DNA of 64,000 bases from Maratus speciosus (lineage: Eukaryota > Arthropoda > Arachnida > Araneae > Salticidae): assembly GCA_963932465.1 (NCBI GenBank), contig OZ010790.1, positions 351,937,087 to 352,001,086 on the forward strand. The letters are read 5' to 3'. A model generated the notes under the pieces. That model ran no database searches. It was not told where the DNA came from and was given only the letters and a program-made list of their open reading frames with translations. Shown here one piece after another: positions 55,738-64,000 of the stretch (positions within the stretch are counted from its first letter, which is position 1; each line of letters begins with the position of its first letter). Position numbers and translations under genes: made by a program.

Positions 55738-56293
55738 TAAAGTTTTAAGAACTTATAATTCTGAATAATATTTTCCCTATATTCTTTTAAAATCTTTATA
55801 TTGTATTAAATAATAAATTTGTAAAAATAAAGTTATGCATGTTACTTAAGAAATACCATTGAATCATTTTGCCACTGAAGAACAGATAAAATTCAATGAT
55901 GAATAGAAATATCCCTTAGGATAAAATAAAATGATAATTAATAAATTACAAATGGAAAAGTGATTTCCATTCTAGTTATGCTAAATTACCAGTTAAATGT
56001 CACCAAAACATTTACAAGATAATGAAAGACATATTTTAAAACACTTTAGTTTTCTAATTAAAATTCAATCAAAATGGTTTTATAATAAGCTATAACCCCT
56101 CATTAATTTTAAAAATAATTGATAGCACTAATTTTTGATCATCTAAATTCTGAAATATCTATTATGTATAATTCAAGATGAACTAAATGGAATTTTTAAG
56201 ATTTATAATTCTTATTTAAATAAATTCATTTATTAATGTTCTTACTGTCACTGAATAGTAATTAATGAACTTCCATGTTTTAACTTATGATGT
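55738..56293. other. Unassigned AT-rich DNA
   Basis: No gene or repeat boundary seen. Confidence 0.5.
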
Positions 56294-56301
56294 ATGTACA
56301 T

Positions 56302-58877
56302 TAGGGTGGTGCGAAAAAAGTCAAGTTGATATTTCCGAGTCGCTATAGTGCGGAAAAGTTGCGATTGGTCAATACAAGAAAAACAAAATGAAAAGTCTTC
56401 AAATTGGACTTTAATTTCCAATCCCGCAAACCGCCTAAAAATTAAAAGAAATTGAAAATTTCCGATTTTTTCAGAATATATATATATATATATATATTTT
56501 TACGTTTATATATTTTTTATCACTGTAGTAAAAAATATTTGCAGATTGTACTGTTTAATAATAATAATGAAAAAAAAAATGTGTTTAGCGAATATCTTTC
56601 AATCGCGCAAGCTCAAAAAAAATTTGCAAAATTTCAATTTTGAGTGATTTTCCTGCATTAAGAATATGATCAACAGAGGCCAGTTTGCTGTCTCAGGTTA
56701 AGATTTAAATGTTAATTGATACTATTGAGCATATTAGGTTATTTTTAAACAACCTAGAACTTGCAATGAAGAGTTCGTTCCATCTCGGAAAAGTTTAGTA
56801 GTTCACCCAACTGCCTCTAGTCACGTTGCAAAACAGCGCTGAAGTCGGCATACGCGCTCCCACCTAGTCTAACCTAGCTCCATAAAATTTGCAGCAAAGT
56901 CAACTGGATTCAGATGAACTATATGTCATATATTTTGACGGAAGAAAGGACGATACCTTAGTTAAAGAAAGGATTGGATCTAAGCAGGTTCGTCAAACTA
57001 TTAAAGAGGAACACTATTCTATCATAGAAAGAAAGTGCCTCAGTTTAATTAGGCCATGTGTCTCCAAACTCCGGGTCTGCTAAGGACATTGTAGCTTTCA
57101 TGGTATCATGTCTTACTGACCAAGGAGTTTTACAAGAATGCTTAGATTTGGTAGGCTGTGGTGGTACAAATACCAATACTGCACAGAAAGGTGGTGCTAT
57201 CAGATAGCTTGAAGTGCAACTCGGACGAAGACTGCAGTGGGTTGTTTGTTTATTCCATTTTGTTGAATAATTTTTCCGCCATCTTTTTCAACATTTCGAT
57301 GGTGAAACAACTGGCCCAAAATTATTTAGTAGACCAATTGGTTAGAATCTCATTGTTGTGTAAAGCTCTCGGTGATAAATTTTCAATTGAATGATTGTGA
57401 AATTCCATTAGTGGACAGACAACTGATGAGGAAGGAACAAAGATATCTTCTTGACGTAAGTCAAGCAATTAAAAGTGGCAACTTTCCAAATGACTTATCA
57501 AAATGTGACCCCGGCCCAATTTCACATTCCAGATGGCTGACTTGTGCAAATAGAGTACTTCGAATTTATGCGAGCGTGGAAAACCCATCGGATGCCTTAA
57601 AAGCCGTATGCACATTTATTTTAAAATCACATGCCAGTTTCATTTGAAATAAAATGCAGTAAGTGCATTAGAGACGGGCCTATTCATCTGTACAGAGCAT
57701 TAGAAACATCTCGATACTTGCGTGACAACCTGGAGAATGTGTAGTCCGAAATTGAACGAAACTCGTTCTTTGCTTACCCGAAAACCCTACTGATGGCAAT
57801 GGCCTTTGGTAAGAGGAGTCACATAAGAAAGCTAGGGCTAAGAAGAGTGTTAAAAGCCAGGCAGAATGTTTCAAAGAGTAAAAGCATCTGAATATTTATC
57901 ACTCCTAATTTAAACTTCGATGCGGCAGACTATACAGAATTAATTGATTGGAATGTAGGAAAATTATCATCTCCACCTCTTTTTCGGAGAATAACCAATG
58001 AAGATATACATTTCTTCCTTCAATCAGTTGATATCTCAAGCTGGAGTGATAAAAAATTTCCCTGCCACACGCAAGCTGTCAAGCGGTGCGCCAAATTGGT
58101 AACGGAAGCATCGTTTAAGGTATGTGGGCCCAATCAAGAGTTGGATTCATCAGGGCCACACTGAAATCAATGTCCATGATACTAGACATTACCACCAATT
58201 CGCAGTACAAAGTTGCGCCTAAAAATCAGACTTAAACAGATAGAATAACAAATTGTATATCTTATACTGTCACGACAGTAGTTTTTTAACTCTAGTGTTT
58301 TGACTCTATTATAAAAAATTATGTATTTAAGTAATGTAAATAGCAAACACCCTTATTGATTGGAAGAAGGGAAAGGTGTGGGTTGAACTCGAAGTGCAGC
58401 TATCTTCACGTGGTGAGTTCTGGTTTGTTTAAATATTATCAAATATCTAAACAAGCAAAGAGCTGTGCAATTTATATACAAATGTTAACATTGGAATGCA
58501 AACTAATCTCATGTGATTATTTTCTTTATTCATCAAAATCACTGAAAATTGAATTTTTTCTGATTTTCATTGAGCTTGCGTGGTCGGAAGATATCCTTTA
58601 AGCGCAAATTTTTTTTATTATTATCATTATCAAACATTACATTCTGCAATTTTTTTTTTCACTATAGCGATAAAATATATATATATACGTAAAAAAAAAA
58701 AATCGGAAAAAATCGGAAATTTTCAATTTTTTTAAATTTTTAGGCGGTTTGCGGGATCGGAAGATAAAGTCCGATTTAAAGAATTTGTTTTTTTGTTTTT
58801 CTTGTATTGACCAATCGCAACTTTTCCGCACTATAGCGACTCGGAAATATCAACTTGCCTTTTTTCGCACCACCCTA
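56302..58877 (+). mobile_element. DNA transposon with 8-bp TSD and TIRs of about 200 bp
   Basis: The octamer ATGTACAT (56294-56301 and 58878-58885) flanks inverted ends TAGGGTGGTGCGAAAAAAGT and its mirror. The TIRs extend over about 200 bp on each side (shared: GATATTTCCGAGTCGCTATA, GCGGAAAAGTTGCGATTGGT, GGCGGTTTGCGGGAT, GAAATTGAAAATTTCCGATT-type blocks, and an (AT)n tract). An 8-bp duplication fits hAT, P or Merlin superfamilies. The interior carries a single decayed transposase with hAT-like C-x2-H features. The insertion is bounded precisely, so the whole element is 2576 bp. Confidence 0.8.
56889..58165 (+). pseudogene. Unclassified DDE (hAT-like) transposase, decayed
   Basis: Successive frames give DELYVIYFDGRKDDTLVKER then IKEEHYSII (first acidic motif YFDGRKD); after a shift, SGSAKDIVAFMVSCLTDQGV and LVGCGGTNTNTAQKGGAIR, where the expected CDGT aspartate is glycine; then a stop and LGRRLQWVVCLFH (the C-x2-H motif); then KSGNFPNDLSKCDPGPISHS with RWLTCANRVLRIYASVENPS; then RSHIRKLGLRRVLKARQN, LNFDAADYTELIDW and KFPCHTQAVKRCAKLVTEAS. 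I know this string of motifs from uncharacterised arthropod proteins that look transposon-derived. Order and motifs resemble hAT-type RNase-H folds, but assignment to a superfamily is inference. Stops at several places prevent function. Confidence 0.7.
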
Positions 58878-58885
58878 ATGTACAT

Positions 58886-59778
58886 TTATGTCGCGGAAAG
58901 TTTCCATGACCTCAGCATACAAAACAAAAATAAAATAATTTCATCATAGGAATTATAGATTGTGTAGTAAATATTTGTAATATTTCCGAAATTTTATTTT
59001 TAGAAATGTGACAAAAGTACATACAATTCTTGACAAGTACTAAATAATTTACTGTAGTTTGTAGCAATATCGTCAATGCAAACAGAAAAACAACAACTAC
59101 TTTTTTTACTAAAAAGTATGTGTTGTATAAAGTTTGATTGCTACTGAATGTAGTATTAAACATTTTTCTGGTTTGTCGTTCAACAAAGTATCGTCAACTT
59201 AAGTAAAAAATAAATATTTAAAAAATGTAATCGGTATATATGTTAGCAATAACACAGTAAAAGAATGAAAAATATTTCTAAATCTAGTTTTAAATTTTCT
59301 GAAGGCTTAAGAGAATATAATAATCTCTTCCACGATTCCGAAAAGCGGTTATTTGTATTTAGAATCCAGAAAAACAAAAAGTTACGTTAGATTTAAAGAA
59401 GCATATCTGAAACAAGATTTTCCTTTGCTGCCAGTAAATTTCGGAAATATTTCCGTGTAGTTTTTGTGCGTACTAAAAAGTTTTATATACCTATTATAGC
59501 GGTGTTTCGGATGTTATTAAAATTTAAATAAATATTTTTAGCTGAGGAACTAATAAACATATGAAAATAACACGATAATAATAATTTCAGTATTATAGTT
59601 ATTAATTTTATTGTTTGTATTAATGCTGCAAATTTATCATTATTTATGAATATTTATCATTTGCATGAAAACTGATAGAATAAAAAAAAACTTGATATTT
59701 TAGGTTAAGGAATCTGTTTAATAGAGTCTAATAGCTACTCGGAAACTTTTCTGGAAATTCCGGGCAACAAAATAAATT
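58886..59778. other. Unassigned AT-rich DNA
   Basis: No gene or repeat boundary seen. Confidence 0.5.
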
Positions 59779-59852
59779 TTTAAAGGTCTATATAAATATT
59801 ATATAAACATACAAACAATAAATACAATAAACCCAACTGGAGTGAAAAATTA

Positions 59853-59923
59853 GCCAGAGCCAGGAATCGAACCCGGAACCACAGTATACAAGACTGGTGC
59901 TCTAACCAATGAGCTACTCCGGC
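59853..59923 (-). tRNA. tRNA-Thr(UGU)-like, structurally complete
   Basis: The 71-base sequence folds into a cloverleaf: acceptor GCCGGAG/CTCTGGC pairs at all seven positions (one G-U), the D arm GCTC/GAGC is perfect, the anticodon stem CCAGT/ACTGT has one mismatch, the loop CTTGTAT gives anticodon UGU with U33 present, and the T arm CCGGG-TTCGATT-CCTGG pairs with one G-U. Box A and box B are near consensus. It could be a working tRNA-Thr, but its duplicated flanks favour a tRNA-derived repeat. No run of T follows directly. Confidence 0.6.
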
Positions 59924-60296
59924 ACATGCCTTAGTCTGCAATTTCCCACTAATAAACCATGTTGGGGAGGTCACCAGCCATCTATACGAGAGCCTTGGAT
60001 GACCGGACAACGATGAATAGATTTTAATATTACATCAATCTACGATAATTATAATAAAACACTCATGCTACAATATTTATACTTACTATATAACAATACT
60101 ATAATACACATACTATATACAATAAATACACAATACTACATAAATATTTTAGTATGAGTGTTTTATAATGATTATCGTAGATTGATGTAATAGTAAAATC
60201 TATTCATCGTTGTCCGGTCATCCAAGGCTGTCGTATAGATGGCTGGTGACTTCCCCAACATGGTTTATTAGTGAGAAATCGCAGACTCAGGCATCG

Positions 60297-60369
60297 GCCG
60301 GAGTAGCTCAGTGGTTAGAGCAGCAGTCTTGTATACTGTGGTTCCGGGTTCCGGGTACCTGGCTCTGGC
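60297..60369 (+). pseudogene. tRNA-Thr-like copy with disrupted T arm
   Basis: It is identical in layout to the minus-strand unit at 59853-59923 (same acceptor and UGU loop), but the T arm reads CCGGGTTCCGGGTACCTGG: two added bases and a changed loop destroy the TTCGA consensus and box B. It is a tRNA pseudogene or SINE head. Confidence 0.65.
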
Positions 60370-60437
60370 TAATTTTTCACTCCAGTTGGGATTAGTGTAT
60401 TTATTGTTTGTATGTCTATAATATTTATATATACCTT

Positions 60438-61504
60438 TAACTGTTGAATGCAGGCGTTATTTATGTATGTATGTGTGTTTTAATATATATTGCAGTATGA
60501 GTGTTTTATTAAAAATAAATACTTGTTTCATAAATGCTTCTTTAACTGTCAGAAATCTGTTGGTTGGTGAGAGTTCGGTAGATATTAGAATTTTCTTCAT
60601 TATCACAATAACTCCAAAGAGGTTATATCATACTTCCGTAAACCTTAGATCGATAAAAGAATTTTCATTTCATGACGAAATAAATTTTATAACTCTATGA
60701 ACACAAAAAAGTTTCAATAAACATTATTTTTCTTATCCATAAGAAAGTTTAAGATAGTTTTAAGAAATCCCACTCGAGTGAGTATATGTTAATGAAGGGT
60801 GTTTTTAATATATACAGTAGCTGAAAAAATAAATATGTATTTTTTGTAAATCAACGTTGAATAAAATTCGATGCTGAATATTTAGTAATTTAAATAGATA
60901 TATAGACTGAAATATTTAGCAGGTTGATAAATTGATGTAACTTTAAGGCTCTATAGTTTATATTTCAATGTTTATATCTTAATTAGTAGAATGCACACAA
61001 TTTTGAAATTAACCTTTACTAAGATTCTGTGTAAAGAATTAAACATTTATTATATTTGAATGTGTTGTACAGGTTTAACGCCACGCGTTCCGTGTCAAAG
61101 ATACATCGGACAGAATATTTTCAGTACAATATTGTAACCATCTGTACTCATAACTTCGTGTGCCAACATTAATTCATCTCGGAGCTATTGCAGCGAAAAT
61201 AATGAAATAATTCATTGAAAAATGAAAAAAAAAATTCATTAACTTTCATTTTAATTGCAGCAGTAGTACAATCAGCTAGCATTCATATTTCGTTACGTCC
61301 TAGCTTGGATGAATAAAAGTTGTTGCGACTTAAAAATATATATGTAGAATGAATGTACATTCTTTTTGTGGAATAAATATACCTCTAATCTGTTGCGGTG
61401 TCTAGAAGTAATTAATCCAGGCAGATTTTTGAGGAAATCTTAACACTTTAATATTCTTGGATATGTGTATGAAAATATTTATATATAAGGTATTTACATT
61501 CAGG
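60438..61504. other. Unassigned AT-rich DNA
   Basis: No gene or repeat boundary seen. Confidence 0.5.
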
Positions 61505-61508
61505 TTAA

Positions 61509-63597
61509 CACTAGAACGGCGGTAGGGGTCATTTTGACACCTGATCACTTTCGTCCGTTGATTACTTTAGTTTGGTTGGAAGAAATCGTTTGAAATTTTT
61601 TGACTTTTCCTAAATATATAACCTATTTTTCTTTTTAAAAAATTCAGCTTTCTAGATTTGTTAGTTTTTGAAATATTCGTATGTATTCCTAGAACGGCGG
61701 GCAAGGGTCATTTTGACCCCTTTAGTAAAACACTCTTTGTATTCGAAGGATTGTGAGCCCATGAGAAAAATTCAGTGATAAGCAATTTTCAATTGCATTC
61801 ATACTGTCTCCCAGAGAGATAAAAACCGGTGTGGTGACACAACATTATTATCTTTAATTTGTATGTTATAATTCCTTTGTTTGATTTTGCTATGCTTTTG
61901 AACACAATATTTCAAAAAAAGAAAGTTTAAGTTTTTTCAGACTTATATTTCTTTTCAGAAATAGTATTTTCCCATTTGTTACTTTTGTTAGTTCATATTA
62001 ATTACTGCTGGTGGTAACCAAAGGGGGGGGGGATTTTATAAGTAGAGTACGAATATTATTCATACGGCAGACAGTTGAACAGTTCCGAACATATAATTTG
62101 TTGAAAATTGCAAAACATGCTACCGAGAAGGACAAAATATTACAGTTGATGAATAATTGTTCCCAGCTAAAGAAAGATGTAAATTTACGCAATATATGTC
62201 AAATAAACCGGAGAAATTTGGGATAAAATTTTGATTATCTGTTGACGTTGATACTAAATATGTACCTCTTGAATGGATTTCTATTTCTAGGAAAATATGA
62301 AACCGCAAATCCTCAATTAAGTTTAACTGATTTATTTTCATGAAATTAACAGATCCCCATCTAAACAAAGGAAGGAATATTATGACAGACAACTATTTTA
62401 CTAGCATCAAACTAGCAGAAATGCTAAAAGCTAAAAATACAACTTTGGTTGGCACAATGAAAAAGGAGAGAAAAGAAATTCCTATATCTTTGAAAAATAT
62501 ACGTAGTACTCTTTATTATCTTTGAAAAATATGCGTAGTACTCTTTATTCATCGAAGATAGTGGAACATGACAATACGACCCTTACCATCTATCAAGCCA
62601 AAATAAACAAAAATGTCTTTCTACTGCGCTCATTACATTGTACTGTCAAATCTGAAGACAGTCTCAAGAATTTCCCGATTCAATATAATACAACGCAACG
62701 AAATATGGTGTGGATATTCGTAATCAGATGTGCCGAAAATCTTCTAGATGATGGCCTGTACATAACTTTTACAATATTTTGGATCATGCAGCTTTGAATG
62801 CGATAATTTATCAAAGTGTAACAGGCAAGCTCGTTAGTAGAAGAGATTTTGTATTAAAATTAGGAGAGAAGTTAAGGATGGTTCTTATGGCTTTAAAAGT
62901 CCCAAAGATCCTTCCTGAGTCTTAAGGAAAAACACGCGAAAATGAAGTAGATATAAAGAGAAAAATGTGTCAAGTACAGAGATGCAATGGAAACAAATCT
63001 CAAGAATTTTGCTGATCGTGTTCCAAAGTTGTGTCCAGATAATGCACTGGAAAAATTGTTAAAAAATATTTTTGTATCAACTACATTAATTCCTAATCCG
63101 TGTGTTTAATTTGGAGTATTTTAAGCATTAAATAAAATTCAAACGCAATGTTTTACATTCTAACCATTCAGCTACACTTATAGTGAAATAACGGAAACAA
63201 CAGAACACGTTTCTCATTTATGGATTTAGAGAGTGAATCATTCGGCGAGTAAGTAGATGAAAAAAAAATTATAAATTGTATTTTATTTTAATCAACATTA
63301 GTTTTAATTTGTGAAAACATTTACTTTAAATCAAGTTTTATATAAAATTAATGAGTTTTTTTGAGTAGTAGTAGTATGATGCAATTGATCGCCCTGTTGT
63401 CGTTACATATACAGTACTTTAAAAACTCAATAAATTATCAAGTAATATTAAATATAAAATACACGGAAATTACATATTTTTTCCAATGAATGGTATTTAC
63501 AATTGTTTTAGCGTTGTTATTTCAGTAGTTTGATCGTGGGGTCAAAATGACCCCTTCCCGCCGTTCTAGTAGCTAAGATTTTTCCGCCGTTCTAGTG
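61509..63597 (+). mobile_element. piggyBac element, near full length
   Basis: TTAA at 61505-61508 and 63598-63601 flank CACTAGAACGGCGG and CCGCCGTTCTAGTG, perfect 14-bp inverted ends. A second, subterminal inverted pair lies inside (61688-61720 and 63540-63574): CTAGAACGGCGGGCAAGGGT and its mirror, each with GGTCAAAATGACC-type palindromes. Length 2089 bp is normal for an autonomous piggyBac. The interior encodes one decayed transposase on the plus strand. Confidence 0.9.
62050..63035 (+). pseudogene. piggyBac transposase (DDE_Tnp_1_7 type), decayed
   Basis: piggyBac transposase excises and inserts at TTAA. Motifs in order: QYMSNKPEKFGIKF, LSVDVDTKYV, MKLTDPHLNKGRNIMTDNYF (second catalytic aspartate in TDNYFTS) with LAEMLKAKNTTLVGTMKKER; after a short duplication of about 30 bp (the segment AAAAATATACGTAGTACTCT and its repeat, 62492-62550), SSKIVEHDNTTLTIYQAKIN; then, after a shift, GVDIRNQM (third aspartate) and ALNAIILYQSVTGKLVSRRD; then the C-terminal cysteine-rich domain CQVQRCNGNKSQEFC and SCSKVV. 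The N-terminal third with the first aspartate is too degraded to read. Stops and frameshifts exclude activity. Confidence 0.88.
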
Positions 63598-63601
63598 TTA
63601 A

Positions 63602-64000
63602 ACATGAAAAATATAACTGTCCGGGGACATTTCGCTTAACCAGGTCCGCTGACCCGGTAATCGGTTGAACCAGACGTCTCAGCACGTCTGCTTAGAAGCA
63701 CAGTCAAATGTCGTCTCATTCTTTTTACAAATTTAATTGTAAGTTCAGCAGTTTTTCGTAGGCTCAGAGGTTAAGGTTGATCGTCCAGAGCCTCATTTAA
63801 GAATTTCCTAGGTTTTGCAGTGCAGAGTTCAAATTCTGTCACCACAAATTCGACCTACCTGACAGGGCTGGGTCCTCCCAGTCACCATCTACTTTACGTA
63901 CCAGACTGGTACCGGACTATTTTTTCCAGAACGTATAATATGCACACAAAAAACACACAAACAATATAAAACAAAATAATAGTAAAATCAACCACTAAAT
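63602..64000. other. Unassigned DNA with a weak tRNA-like stretch
   Basis: 63765-63850 has a TAGGCTCAGAGG stretch and, about 60 bases later, GAGTTCAAATTCTG, spaced too far apart for a simple tRNA but possible for a SINE head. 63885-63925 contains a CAGACTGGTACCGG palindromic stretch. No gene seen. Confidence 0.3.

Larger units (their letters stand above)
59779..60437. repeat. 660-bp palindrome containing two tRNA-Thr-like sequences
   Basis: Arms 59779-60080 and 60141-60437 are reverse complements at about 90 percent or better (CAACGATGAATAGATTTTA, CATCAATCTACGATAATTAT, CAAACAATAAATACA and their mirrors) around a 60-base AT-rich spacer. Each arm carries one tRNA-like unit oriented away from the spacer and a shared flank (TGGCTGGTGACTTCCCCAAC and its mirror). 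The flank is therefore part of the repeat, which suggests a tRNA-derived SINE or a duplicated tRNA locus. Confidence 0.75.

Noticed and set aside
59780..60395. Two nearly identical open frames starting MSGHPRLSYRWLVTSP
   Set aside because: They read through the mirrored arms of the tRNA-Thr-like palindrome, including the tRNA-like sequence itself, so they are not genes.
1..64000. Search for a host protein-coding gene, defence system or biosynthetic cluster
   Set aside because: No frame longer than 147 codons exists, all recognisable protein pieces are transposon derived and broken, and no splice-linked set of conserved exons was seen.

Overview
The window looks like gene-poor, AT-rich intergenic DNA from an animal nuclear genome, most probably an arthropod. 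I found no intact host gene, no spliced host exon set, no rRNA and no bacterial features (no operons, no ribosome-binding-site spacing, no CRISPR array). The protein remnants I recognise are eukaryotic transposon proteins: mariner, Tc1, piggyBac, Penelope GIY-YIG, a pogo-type zinc finger, a Transib/RAG1-like core and an unclassified DDE family known to me from uncharacterised arthropod proteins. A chelicerate such as a spider is my guess; this is inference from recalled families, not a search result. All coding remnants carry stops, frameshifts or deletions.

Layout. 0-12.4 kb: a short Helitron-like copy (538-961), a TTAA-flanked MITE (1842-2416), a GGGGAGACTGGGG-TIR element (3121-4407), then a nested nest at 5.1-9.9 kb. 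In that nest the GTTCCGTAC family is interrupted by a piggyBac-like MITE, a long-TIR element and a CACTA/EnSpm-type element that itself carries tRNA-like sequences. A second piggyBac-like MITE and a hairpin MITE lie at 11.6-12.4 kb. 12.8-20.7 kb: a 360-bp tandem duplication, a tandem array with a period near 300 bp (14.5-17.2 kb), two tRNA-derived SINE-like copies and a foldback. 21.5-27.9 kb: another TTAA MITE containing a 1.5-kb Helitron-like insertion, a second Helitron carrying a 145-bp minisatellite, then the 3' part of a Penelope-like element.

28.5-43.8 kb: a foldback, a Tc1 fragment, a second block of the 300-bp family, a truncated Helitron-like copy running into a 146-bp satellite array, a head-to-tail pair of Tigger-type MITEs, a 381-bp tandem unit split by a third large Helitron-like copy, a palindrome whose right arm holds an apparently intact hammerhead-ribozyme core (41247-41286), and a pogo-type element with a C-terminal PHD-like finger. 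43.8-64 kb: PHD-finger and mariner fragments (two joined head to head), a Transib/RAG1-like pseudogene, a TIR element with a Tc1 copy nested in it, a 2.6-kb transposon with an 8-bp target duplication and hAT-like features, a large palindrome built on a tRNA-Thr-like unit, and a piggyBac element with TTAA flanks and a decayed transposase.

The genes do not work together as a pathway. The window records successive waves of insertion, and several nestings give a clear relative order. The most useful leads are the hammerhead core in the 41-kb palindrome, the 56.3-58.9 kb transposon, the RAG1-like remnant at 50.6-51.9 kb, and the Helitron minisatellite that repeats nuclear-receptor-type GGTCA half-sites. 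All homology calls come from reading translations by eye; no database search was run.
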